Positions 1-7,181 of a stretch of 7,548 nucleotides of DNA are shown piece after piece; the first letter of the stretch is position 1, and the number at the start of each line of letters is the position of its first letter. A program made the translations under genes and the position numbers. This DNA is from Paludibacter sp. GTDB lineage: Bacteria > Bacteroidota > Bacteroidia > Bacteroidales > Paludibacteraceae. The stretch is taken from contig JAQTOL010000149.1 in the NCBI GenBank assembly GCA_028748945.1, positions 1-7,548 on the forward strand, read 5' to 3'. The notes below the pieces were generated by a model, which saw only the letters and a program-made list of their open reading frames with translations, was not told the DNA's origin and ran no database searches.

Positions 1-1590
1 TTAATATTGCAGAATGGACAAGTTACAGATAATGATTGGGTTGAATTGAATCCACGAACAGCTATGGGATATTCAGCCGACAAAAGTAAAATTTATTTTT
101 GCGTAGTGGACGGCCGGTCCTTATTATCAGTAGGAGTCGGAACTAAACAATTGGCTGATATAATGAAGAGTGCCGGAGTTTATACTGCCATCAATTTAGA
201 TGGTGGAGGTTCAAGTTGTATGTACGTGAAAGAATTCAATGTAATGAATCATGGAAGTGATGGAGTTGAACGTGCGGTTGGAAATGGAATTTTTGCCGTT
301 TCTTCTGCACCGACAGACAATACGATAGCAGAAATAAAATCATATACACGTAAGATTAAATTACCCAGATATGGTGTTTTTCTGCCTAAATTTATCGGGT
401 ATAATCAATACGGTACACTGATTGATAAAGATGTAAAAGGTGTTGTATTAAATTGTTCATCCGATTTGGGTGAAATTAAAACGGATGGAAGTTTTGTTGC
501 ATCAGGCACAACGGGCGGAATGCTCACGGCAACCTATAATAATATTACAACTCAGGTTGAAATTGAATTAGTCTCATCTGCAGAAATTGCTCTTCGGCTT
601 GATTCGGTTTTAATTGATAACAGAACTAATTACAATATTCAGGTTCAAAGTACAATCGGTATCAATACCATGGAAGTATTACCGGCGGCGCTTACCTGGA
701 CAGTGAAAGATCCAACGATATGTACGGCTGATAACGGAGAATTAAAAGGTTTACAAAACGGGTCCACATTGGTTATTGGTACTTTAGGCGATTTTAAAGA
801 CACGCTAAAAGTAAAAGTAGAAATTCCAACGTCAGGAAGAATGATTAGCGATGAATTTTTGCATGACAACTGGACTCTCGAAGCCTCAACTGCATTAAAC
901 GCTGTCATGAATACGGAAAATTTACCTGCTTCCTGGGCTCTTGGTTCTGCTGTAAATTTTATTTATACCGCTACAAGAGCACCATTTATCAAACTTAGCC
1001 GTGATATTCAATTATACAGTTTGCCGGATACTATGAAAGTAGTGCTGAATCTAGGCAGTATTACAATGAGTAAAGCTATATTGTCCTTAAAGGCAAATAA
1101 TTCCACCCAAAGTGTTACAAAAGAAATAAGTTCTTTTACTCAAAATGCAGATTCAGAGATTTCAGTCACAGTCAGTGATTTGTTTAATGCATCGGATATT
1201 GCCATTTATCCGGTTACGTTTAATTATCTGAATTTCTATCTTGGAAGTCTGACAGCCAACCAGTCGTATACATTGGCTCTTAAAGAAATAACACTTTGTT
1301 ATAAAGGCATAAAAATATCAGGAATGCCATCAACATGGATGTCGGCATTCAGTGTGTATCCGAATCCTGTAAGAGGAAATGAATTGAATATCCGTTTTGC
1401 CGATAATATAACTTCGAAGGTAACTGTTGAACTTTTTACTGTTTTAGGTCAACATCTACGTTCACAACAATTCAATAATAACCTTCAACAAGAGATTGTC
1501 TTTCCAATCGGCGATTTGAAAAGCGGAACCTATTTTCTTCAGGTTTCGCAAGGAGAAAAGACGGGATCAGTCAAAATAATGGTCAGATAA
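1..1590 (+). CDS. Secreted phosphodiester glycosidase (NAGPA/DUF2233-type) with T9SS sorting tail, 5' end cut off
   Basis: The reading frame is open from base 1 to a TAA at 1588-1590 (529 visible residues), so the start, signal peptide and first part of the enzyme domain lie left of the window. Visible residues 17-76 carry hallmarks of the NAGPA family: NPRTAMG, VVDGR and NLDGGGSS (codons at 193-216), followed by ERAVGNG. The family includes the human uncovering enzyme, which removes GlcNAc from a phosphodiester; bacterial members are thought to act on sugar phosphodiesters. Roughly residues 105-280 look like one or two bacterial Ig-like beta domains. Residues 285-440 may form a jelly-roll module. 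The last 80 residues are a T9SS type A sorting domain (VYPNPVRG, then LKSGTYFLQV), predicting export across the outer membrane and surface attachment or release. The next gene, an amidase of the same layout, suggests a shared cell-envelope glycan target. Family and tail are clear; the substrate is inferred. Confidence 0.88.
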   Translation, partial: LILQNGQVTDNDWVELNPRTAMGYSADKSKIYFCVVDGRSLLSVGVGTKQLADIMKSAGVYTAINLDGGGSSCMYVKEFNVMNHGSDGVERAVGNGIFAVSSAPTDNTIAEIKSYTRKIKLPRYGVFLPKFIGYNQYGTLIDKDVKGVVLNCSSDLGEIKTDGSFVASGTTGGMLTATYNNITTQVEIELVSSAEIALRLDSVLIDNRTNYNIQVQSTIGINTMEVLPAALTWTVKDPTICTADNGELKGLQNGSTLVIGTLGDFKDTLKVKVEIPTSGRMISDEFLHDNWTLEASTALNAVMNTENLPASWALGSAVNFIYTATRAPFIKLSRDIQLYSLPDTMKVVLNLGSITMSKAILSLKANNSTQSVTKEISSFTQNADSEISVTVSDLFNASDIAIYPVTFNYLNFYLGSLTANQSYTLALKEITLCYKGIKISGMPSTWMSAFSVYPNPVRGNELNIRFADNITSKVTVELFTVLGQHLRSQQFNNNLQQEIVFPIGDLKSGTYFLQVSQGEKTGSVKIMVR

Positions 1591-1607
1591 ATAAACAAGC
1601 TGTTTAT
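1591..1607 (+). repeat. Small perfect hairpin abutting the glycosidase stop codon
   Basis: ATAAACA (1591-1597) and TGTTTAT (1601-1607) are perfect reverse complements around the 3-nt loop AGC, starting directly after the TAA stop. The stem is AT-rich and weak, with an AT-rich stretch after it. It could help end transcription or protect the 3' end of the upstream message, but a chance dyad in AT-rich DNA is possible. Confidence 0.4.
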
Positions 1608-1614
1608 ATTATTT

Positions 1615-1652
1615 ATTCGGACTCAGTAATAGCCATTTATCTGAGTCCGGAT
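1615..1652 (+). terminator. Stem-loop between glycosidase and amidase genes, possible terminator or processing site
   Basis: Bases 1615-1626 pair with 1641-1652 as a 12-bp stem with one T-G wobble (1617 with 1650). The core of 9 perfect pairs is CGGACTCAG / CTGAGTCCG. The loop is 14 nt (1627-1640). No proper T-tract follows directly, only TGATAATTGTATTTT, so this is not a textbook intrinsic terminator. It may be a weak terminator, an mRNA processing or stability element, or a leader structure ahead of the amidase, whose ATG lies 42 nt after the stem. The dyad is seen directly; the role is inferred. Confidence 0.5.
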
Positions 1653-1694
1653 TGATAATTGTATTTTCGAATAGATATTAATAAATTGATTGAA

Positions 1695-4109
1695 ATGAAA
1701 TCAAAGATAACTTTTATTTTCCTTTTTGTTCTTGCTTTTGGGCTGAATGCCCAGAACCTGTCAGGAATTACAATCTGTGTTAATCCCGGTCATGGAGGCT
1801 TTGACAGCGATGATCGAAATATGACGATTGCTCCTTTCGCTCAGGGTGATCATAATGGATTCTGGGAATCGCAAAGTAATTTGGATAAAGGGAAACAACT
1901 TCGCGATATGTTGGTTGCTGCCGGTGCAAATGTGATTTTGACCCGTGAAACAAACTCGACTGCCGACGATTTGAATCTTTCGGTAATTGTGGCAATGGCA
2001 AATCAGAATAATTCGGATTTTATGCTGGCTATTCACAGCAATGCCGGAAATGGTGTGGCCAATAGTGTGTTGCAACTTTATGCAGGGAAAGATGCATCCG
2101 ATGCCACAACTTATCCAACTCCAACACCGGTTTCGGATGAAAGCAGGGCTATTAGTACTGTAATTGCTAAAAATCTATATTCCAATCAGATAACGACATG
2201 GTCTTCATCTTATTCAGTGACCGGTGATAAAACTTTTGGACGGATAGCAATGGGATGGAGTGATGGTTATGGAGTACTACGTGGTCTGACTGTTCCGGGT
2301 GTGATTTCCGAAGGGATGATGCACGATTATATTCCTGAAACTTACCGTTTGATGAATATGGAATATAAATGGTTGGAAGCCTGGAATTTCTTTAAATCGT
2401 TCTGTACTTATTTTAAACCTTCTGAAAGTATTCCAACCGGTAATATTGCCGGATCTGTTCGTGATACACGTATCAAACTGGAATCTTCCTACAATAAGTT
2501 TGCCGGACGCGATCAGCTGCTACCTTTAAACGGAGCTAAGCTTACTCTTATCGAAACAGGTGAAACATATACGGTGGATATGCTGCAGAATGGGGTTTTT
2601 GTTTTCAAGAATCTGGCACCTGGCGTATATCATGTGAAAGTTGAAAATACGGGATATTATTCACAAACACAGGAGATAACGGTTGCTGCCGGTAATACAT
2701 CTTATAGAAATATCAGTTTGAACCGTGTCCGTAATACAGCACCTCAGGTTGTTTCTTACTCTCCGAATGTTGCAATCACTGACAGTGTGGAATGCTCCGC
2801 AGATATTGTGCTGAACTTCAACTGGGATATGGACCAAACATCTACTACTGAAGCTTTCTCCATTACACCTGATGTCCCCGGAAAAATTACTTTTGAGGAT
2901 ACGCAATATACCCTGCGTTTTACACCCGATAAACCGCTCGAAGGATCAACTGTTTATACTGTGAAATTAGCGAAAACAGCTTCACACCCCGATAGCCTGA
3001 GCATGACCGACGATTTTAGCTTCCGCTTTCTGACCAAAAACCGTAACCGTCTGGCCTTACTGGCTGTTTATCCGTTTGATGGCGATAGCGGTGTTTACTA
3101 TCTGGCTCCTTCATTCCGTTTGGTTTTTGATAAAAAACTGAATACTTCAAATATTCAGACTGTAGTCAATGTCCTTGATGAAAACGGAACGACACTCGCC
3201 AAAAATGTACGTTCGGTGTCGAATAACTCGGTGGCTTCTCCTTACGGATCAACATATTTTAGTTTAACATCGAACCTGACAGCGGGTAAAACTTATACTT
3301 TGGTCGTGGATGGAGATCTTGAAGATGAAGTAGGAATGAAGGTGTTCGAACCTATAAAAATAAAATTTAAAGCTTCGAATGTGCTTGTAACCAATCAAGC
3401 GGTTGCTGACGATTTCGAAACTGCTGATATTTATTCTTATGATTCAGATCAGAGTTCGTTTGTTTCGACTGCTTCAGTTGCCAGAAATACATCGAAGAAA
3501 CTTTTCGGCACTTCTTCATACCTGTTTAACTATACGTTTTCGGATAATAACGCCTACGCAATCTATAAAGTGACAGCACCGGCAATAAAATTGAATAATA
3601 AAAAAGTGATCGGACTACATGTCTATGGTGATATGTCCGGTAATGAAATGCAACTGCAGTTTACATCGGGAACGGATGTACGTTATGTGAAGTTATGCGA
3701 TTTGAAATTCTACGGTTGGGAATTTGTCGAAACTAAATTGACTTCGCTGCCTGAATTGACAGATTATCAGCTTAGCGGCGTGAAAATTGTTCGTAGGAAT
3801 GGTATTTTATCTTCAACAGGATCGGTTTATTTAGATAATATGCTTCTGTATGATGCACTTATTCAGGCGCTTCCCAATGTGTTTAAAGAACAGGTAAAAG
3901 TTTATCCTAATCCTTGTAGTGACGTAATCCATGTTTCCGTTTCAACGGATGAAAATCCTTTCATGCAACTTTATTCACTTAATGGGGTTCTATTAAAGGA
4001 GATACGTGCAAAGGAAATGAATGTAAGTGACCTGTCTGAGGGAACATATATTCTTAAAGTGAAGATACGGGAGCAAGAAGGAAGTTATGTTATAATGAAA
4101 GTAAAATAA
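1695..4109 (+). CDS. Secreted N-acetylmuramoyl-L-alanine amidase (Amidase_3) with Ig-like modules and T9SS sorting tail
   Basis: This 804-residue protein is predicted to cut the bond between N-acetylmuramic acid and L-alanine in peptidoglycan. ATG 1695 is chosen because it opens directly into a signal peptide (MKSK, hydrophobic core, cleavage likely after LNA at residue 19). The in-frame TTG at 1659 would put 12 polar residues in front. The Amidase_3 domain spans about 24-236. Predicted zinc ligands are H33 (NPGHGG), E58 (WESQSN) and H114 (AIHSNA), with catalytic E206 in ISEGMMHD. All are present, so it should be active. Then come a CnaB/carboxypeptidase-regulatory-like module (about 248-345, with FKNLAPGVYHVKV), two Big_5-like Ig modules (about 348-455 and 456-562), a probable jelly-roll module (about 570-722) and a T9SS type A tail (735-804, YPNP at 737-740). 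Such cargo is moved by type IX secretion to the surface or medium. It lies 104 bp downstream of the similarly built glycosidase, possibly in one operon. Confidence 0.9.
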   Translation: MKSKITFIFLFVLAFGLNAQNLSGITICVNPGHGGFDSDDRNMTIAPFAQGDHNGFWESQSNLDKGKQLRDMLVAAGANVILTRETNSTADDLNLSVIVAMANQNNSDFMLAIHSNAGNGVANSVLQLYAGKDASDATTYPTPTPVSDESRAISTVIAKNLYSNQITTWSSSYSVTGDKTFGRIAMGWSDGYGVLRGLTVPGVISEGMMHDYIPETYRLMNMEYKWLEAWNFFKSFCTYFKPSESIPTGNIAGSVRDTRIKLESSYNKFAGRDQLLPLNGAKLTLIETGETYTVDMLQNGVFVFKNLAPGVYHVKVENTGYYSQTQEITVAAGNTSYRNISLNRVRNTAPQVVSYSPNVAITDSVECSADIVLNFNWDMDQTSTTEAFSITPDVPGKITFEDTQYTLRFTPDKPLEGSTVYTVKLAKTASHPDSLSMTDDFSFRFLTKNRNRLALLAVYPFDGDSGVYYLAPSFRLVFDKKLNTSNIQTVVNVLDENGTTLAKNVRSVSNNSVASPYGSTYFSLTSNLTAGKTYTLVVDGDLEDEVGMKVFEPIKIKFKASNVLVTNQAVADDFETADIYSYDSDQSSFVSTASVARNTSKKLFGTSSYLFNYTFSDNNAYAIYKVTAPAIKLNNKKVIGLHVYGDMSGNEMQLQFTSGTDVRYVKLCDLKFYGWEFVETKLTSLPELTDYQLSGVKIVRRNGILSSTGSVYLDNMLLYDALIQALPNVFKEQVKVYPNPCSDVIHVSVSTDENPFMQLYSLNGVLLKEIRAKEMNVSDLSEGTYILKVKIREQEGSYVIMKVK

Positions 4110-4129
4110 TTATTGAAGTATTTTAGAAC

Positions 4130-4169
4130 AGAACGTGTGGAATAGTATTGATTCCACACGTTCTTTTTT
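4130..4169 (+). terminator. Rho-independent terminator between convergent genes
   Basis: A perfect 14-bp inverted repeat (AGAACGTGTGGAAT at 4130-4143 with its complement at 4151-4164) surrounds the 7-nt loop AGTATTG. A run of T follows at 4164-4169. This is a strong intrinsic terminator for the amidase gene, whose stop is 20 bp upstream. Read on the minus strand the same stem lies 6 bp after the stop of permease 2, followed by TGTTCTAAAATA, a poorer U-tract. It may therefore work in both directions, less well for the exporter operon. Confidence 0.88.
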
Positions 4170-4170
4170 A

Positions 4171-5283
4171 TCAATTATTTTTCTTGTAACTCCATACTGC
4201 TAACCCGTTAAAGAAAACTGCAAACCCCAATAATGCAGCCAGTTCACCGCCAAGCTGAATGAAATTACTGCCCTTCAGATAAATCGACCGCATGACAATC
4301 ATCAGATGTTTGAGCGGATTAAAAGCAGCAATCCATTGCGCCCAGTCGGGCATACTATCCACCGGCGTGTAAAGTCCACTGAGCATGATAAACAGCATCA
4401 TAAAGAAAAATACAATAAATACCGCTTGTTGAAGCGTTTGTGCATAGTTCGAAATCACGATTCCCATGCCCGAAATGGCGAAAATATAAATTGCTGCGAA
4501 AGTGTAAATGATATAGAAATGTCCCACCGGAATCAATCCATAATCCAGCCAGGCAACTAAGAATCCAATCGTAATGGCTATGAATCCGATAAGCCAGAAC
4601 GGAATCAGTTTAGCCAGAATAAAGGTGATTTTAGGAACCGGACTCACGTTAATCTGTTCCATTGTTCCCAGCTCTTTTTCAAAAACAATTGACATAGCCG
4701 GCAAAAATCCACACAGCAAGGTCAGAATCATAACCATTAGCGCCGGGACCATAAATACCTGATAATTCAAATTCTTATTGAAACGGTATTGAGAATCTAT
4801 TTGAATTACGGATGAGTTACTTTTAGCCATTTCGGGATATAATTCCGAAATAAGAGTGAGATTAAAATTAGCAATAATGGTCGAAAGATAAGTCATTCCA
4901 ATGCCACCTTTCATTCCATTTACTGCATTGGCCGAAATCATTACTTTTGTACCTTCACGGTTGATAATATTTTTTTCAAAATCGGCTGGAATTTCCAGAA
5001 TAATATCTGCCTTGTTTTTCTCTATGCTTTTCAAAGCCTGATTATAACTGGCTGATTCATCCGTGAGTCTGAAATAATTTGATGAAGTAATTGTTTGCGT
5101 CAAACGCTTCGAAAAAGTTGAATGATCGTTATCGATTACGCTTAAATTCAGGTTTCGGATTTCGTAACTTGCTGCCCATGGGAAAACAAGCAATACCATT
5201 AAAGGAAACATGAAAATCATTTTCGGTAAAAACGGATTCCGAATGATTTGTTTGAACTCTTTTTTTAATAAATATTTTATCAT
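4171..5283 (-). CDS. ABC-2 type transporter permease 2 (YbhR/YbhS-like)
   Basis: This 370-residue inner-membrane protein is one of two transmembrane subunits of an ABC exporter. The start is ATG at 5281-5283 and the stop TGA at 4171-4173. The layout is that of the ABC-2 family: an amphipathic N-terminus with KEFKQIIRN, TM1 at about 21-38, a large extracytoplasmic domain at about 40-174, then a cluster of five hydrophobic segments from about 176 to the C-terminus. After TM2 sits the family signature EKELGTMEQ (202-210), a cytoplasmic loop expected to contact the ATPase. Near the end, LSGLYTPVDSMPDWAQWI and NPLKHLMIVMRSIYLKG are typical of ABC-2 permeases with a short re-entrant loop before the last helix. 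It is last in the four-gene run, 34 bp behind permease 1, with which it should form a heterodimer. The family is sure; the cargo cannot be read from sequence. Confidence 0.92.
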   Translation of the reverse strand: MIKYLLKKEFKQIIRNPFLPKMIFMFPLMVLLVFPWAASYEIRNLNLSVIDNDHSTFSKRLTQTITSSNYFRLTDESASYNQALKSIEKNKADIILEIPADFEKNIINREGTKVMISANAVNGMKGGIGMTYLSTIIANFNLTLISELYPEMAKSNSSVIQIDSQYRFNKNLNYQVFMVPALMVMILTLLCGFLPAMSIVFEKELGTMEQINVSPVPKITFILAKLIPFWLIGFIAITIGFLVAWLDYGLIPVGHFYIIYTFAAIYIFAISGMGIVISNYAQTLQQAVFIVFFFMMLFIMLSGLYTPVDSMPDWAQWIAAFNPLKHLMIVMRSIYLKGSNFIQLGGELAALLGFAVFFNGLAVWSYKKNN

Positions 5284-5317
5284 AATATTTTTCTTTTACT
5301 GACTTCTTAGCTCTGAT

Positions 5318-6424
5318 TTAACCCAATCTTACTTTAAATTTCTTCAAGCTGATAGTCACCAGAACTGTTCCCATCAATACTAAAACGCCTACATCTTTTA
5401 GCACGGCACCGAGTCCAAGTCCCTTTATCATAATTGTTTTCACGGCATCAATATACCAACGTGCAGGAACGAAATTGGAAATAAACCGAAGAAATGCAGG
5501 CATATTTTCAATCGGGAATATCATTCCCGAAAGCAGCATGACCGGAATCATCAATCCCATACCGGAAATCATCATGGCTGCCAGTTGTGAACTGGTAAGC
5601 GTCGAAATCAGTAACCCAAGTGAAAGCGCAACGAAAATATAAAGTAACGAAACTGTCAATAAACTGATGAAACTACCGGCAATTGGCACTTTCAGTACAA
5701 AAACCGAGAGCAACATAATGGTTGCAAAGTTGATAACCGAAAGTACAAAATAAGGTGCAATTTTAGATAAAATGGTGTAGATAGGCTTCATGGGTGATAC
5801 CAGCAAAATCTCCATTGTTCCCATTTCTTTTTCACGCACTATGGCAATGGAAGTCATCATGGCACAAATCAGTATCATGATCATACCCAAAACGCCCGGC
5901 ACAAAGTTAAACGCACTTTTCATCTGTGGATTGTAGAGCATTTTTACTTCGGGCGTTATCAAACCGCTGTTCGTTTGAGTCGGCGACAAATCCTGCTGAT
6001 AATTGGTAATAATATTGCTTGCATAAAACAAAAATGAAGTAGCGGCATTCGGATCGGTGGCATCGGCAATAAGCTGAATATGTGCTTTACCGGTGTGTTT
6101 TAAGTTTTCAGAAAAATGATCTTCGAAAACCATGGCCAGTTTTGCCTTTCCATCACGGAATGCAGCGTCAATATCGTTGGAATTATGTGCCACAACAGCC
6201 ACATCGAAATATTCACTGGCATCAACCCGGTCAATAATCCGGCGTGTTGCATCGTCGCTCGTGTTTGCCAAAACGACAACCTTTGTGTCTTTTACTTCCT
6301 GCGATAAGGCGAACCCGAACAAAACAATTTGAATGACAGGCATTAGCAACAAAATCATAACGGTGGTTTTGTCCCTTAATATATGATGAAATTCCTTTCG
6401 GATAAATGAAAATAGTTGTTTCAT
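5318..6424 (-). CDS. ABC-2 type transporter permease 1 (YbhS/YbhR-like)
   Basis: This 368-residue membrane protein is the partner of permease 2. The start is ATG at 6422-6424, only 2 nt after the ATPase 2 stop, so translation is probably coupled. The stop is TAA at 5318-5320. TM1 is at about 21-41. A periplasmic domain follows to about 172 and ends in YNPQMKSAFNFVPG, a segment typical of this subfamily just before TM2. TM2 at about 174-196 leads into the conserved loop REKEMGTMEILLVSP (197-211). Further helices follow, with SGMIFPIENMPAFLRFIS and NFVPARWYIDAVKTIMIKG near the C-terminus. The two permeases share the same plan but differ widely in sequence, as in YbhS/YbhR pairs rather than a recent duplication. 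Likely cargo in such systems is small molecules or drugs; this is family knowledge, not shown here. Confidence 0.93.
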   Translation of the reverse strand: MKQLFSFIRKEFHHILRDKTTVMILLLMPVIQIVLFGFALSQEVKDTKVVVLANTSDDATRRIIDRVDASEYFDVAVVAHNSNDIDAAFRDGKAKLAMVFEDHFSENLKHTGKAHIQLIADATDPNAATSFLFYASNIITNYQQDLSPTQTNSGLITPEVKMLYNPQMKSAFNFVPGVLGMIMILICAMMTSIAIVREKEMGTMEILLVSPMKPIYTILSKIAPYFVLSVINFATIMLLSVFVLKVPIAGSFISLLTVSLLYIFVALSLGLLISTLTSSQLAAMMISGMGLMIPVMLLSGMIFPIENMPAFLRFISNFVPARWYIDAVKTIMIKGLGLGAVLKDVGVLVLMGTVLVTISLKKFKVRLG

Positions 6425-6426
6425 AA

Positions 6427-7167
6427 TTAATCGGCTTTACGTGTGGACTTTCTGGCTAACTGCTGAAAAACTTCGTCCATATTTTTTGCATTGTATGTCC
6501 TTTTCAGGTTCATCGGAGAATCGAGCGCTTCGATTCTTCCGTCAACCATGATGGAAACACGGTCACAATATTCAGCTTCATCCATATAATGTGTTGTTAC
6601 AAAAACGGTTATTCCACTTGCTGTTGCATCGTAAATCATTTCCCAAAAACGACGGCGTGTAATGGGGTCAACGCCACCGGTTGGTTCGTCCAGAAATACA
6701 ACCTGAGGATGATGAAATATTGAAACTGAAAACGCCAGTTTTTGTTTAAATCCTAAAGGTAAGGATTTTACAAGTTGGTCACGTTCTTCTTCAAAATTTA
6801 AACGTCCCATTAATTCATCTGTTTTTATTTTTATTTCCTTGTCGTGCATGCCGTAAATTCCACCAAAGAGCTCGAGATTTTCCCACACTTTTAAATCTTC
6901 GTACATGGAGAATTTCTGACTCATGTAACCAATGCTTTTCTTGACCAGTTCAGGCTGTCTGAAAATGTCGTAACCCGCAACAGTTCCTTTTCCCTCAGTG
7001 GGAATGCTCAGTCCGCAAAGCATACGCATGGCTGTGGTTTTGCCGGCTCCGTTTGCTCCAAGAAATCCGAAAATTTCACCCCGTTTAACTTCGAAAGTGA
7101 TATTGTCGACGGCTGTGAAATCGCCGAAACGTTTGGTTAGATTTTCAACTTTTATTACTGTATCCAT
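6427..7167 (-). CDS. ABC transporter ATPase 2 (corresponds to the second half of YbhF)
   Basis: This 246-residue ATP-binding subunit powers the ABC-2 permeases encoded just downstream. Start ATG 7165-7167 is preferred: it lies 11 nt after the ATPase 1 stop, behind purine-rich GAGAGAAAAAAAG, and opens straight into MDTVIKVENLTKRFG. A TTG at 7210-7212 would overlap the upstream gene and add 15 residues with no family counterpart. Walker A is GANGAGKT (37-44), the Q-loop glutamine is Q84 (YMSQKFSMYEDL), and Walker B with catalytic glutamate is VVFLDEP (E161). The D-loop region is GGVDP (164-168), and the H-loop is VTTHYMDEA with H193. The signature motif is LPLGFKQ (136-142) instead of LSGGQ, a change I recall from second-half domains of YbhF- and RbbA-type double ATPases. 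The gene is followed after 2 nt by permease 1. Confidence 0.95.
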   Translation of the reverse strand: MDTVIKVENLTKRFGDFTAVDNITFEVKRGEIFGFLGANGAGKTTAMRMLCGLSIPTEGKGTVAGYDIFRQPELVKKSIGYMSQKFSMYEDLKVWENLELFGGIYGMHDKEIKIKTDELMGRLNFEEERDQLVKSLPLGFKQKLAFSVSIFHHPQVVFLDEPTGGVDPITRRRFWEMIYDATASGITVFVTTHYMDEAEYCDRVSIMVDGRIEALDSPMNLKRTYNAKNMDEVFQQLARKSTRKAD

Positions 7168-7181
7168 CTTTTTTTCTCTCA
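7168..7181 (-). promoter_or_regulatory. Purine-rich ribosome-binding region deciding the ATPase 2 start
   Basis: On the minus strand the 14 bases before ATG 7165-7167 read TGAGAGAAAAAAAG. The TGA is the stop of ATPase 1 and GAGAG resembles a Shine-Dalgarno core, about 8 nt from the ATG. The arrangement supports the ATG start over the upstream TTG and suggests that ribosomes ending ATPase 1 re-initiate on ATPase 2. Confidence 0.5.

Noticed and set aside
1662..1669. TATTTTCG as a Bacteroidota -7 promoter element (TAnnTTTG) for the amidase
   Set aside because: It has one mismatch, and I see no TTTG element at the proper upstream distance, so it is too weak to list as a promoter.
1659..1694. Upstream TTG start for the amidase, adding 12 residues
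   Set aside because: The extension is polar and sits before a normal signal peptide. ATG 1695 starts the signal peptide cleanly.
1761..2075. Minus-strand open frames opposite the amidase catalytic domain
   Set aside because: The translations are Cys/His-rich without domain logic, as expected for the reverse strand of a conserved enzyme domain.
4306..4762. Plus-strand open frames opposite permease 2
   Set aside because: They are antisense to membrane-segment coding sequence, with no family match and no separate start signals.
5284..5317. Possible promoter or regulatory site in the 34-bp gap between the two permeases
   Set aside because: The gap is short and AT-rich, with no dyad or promoter motif. 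It fits a plain intra-operon spacer.
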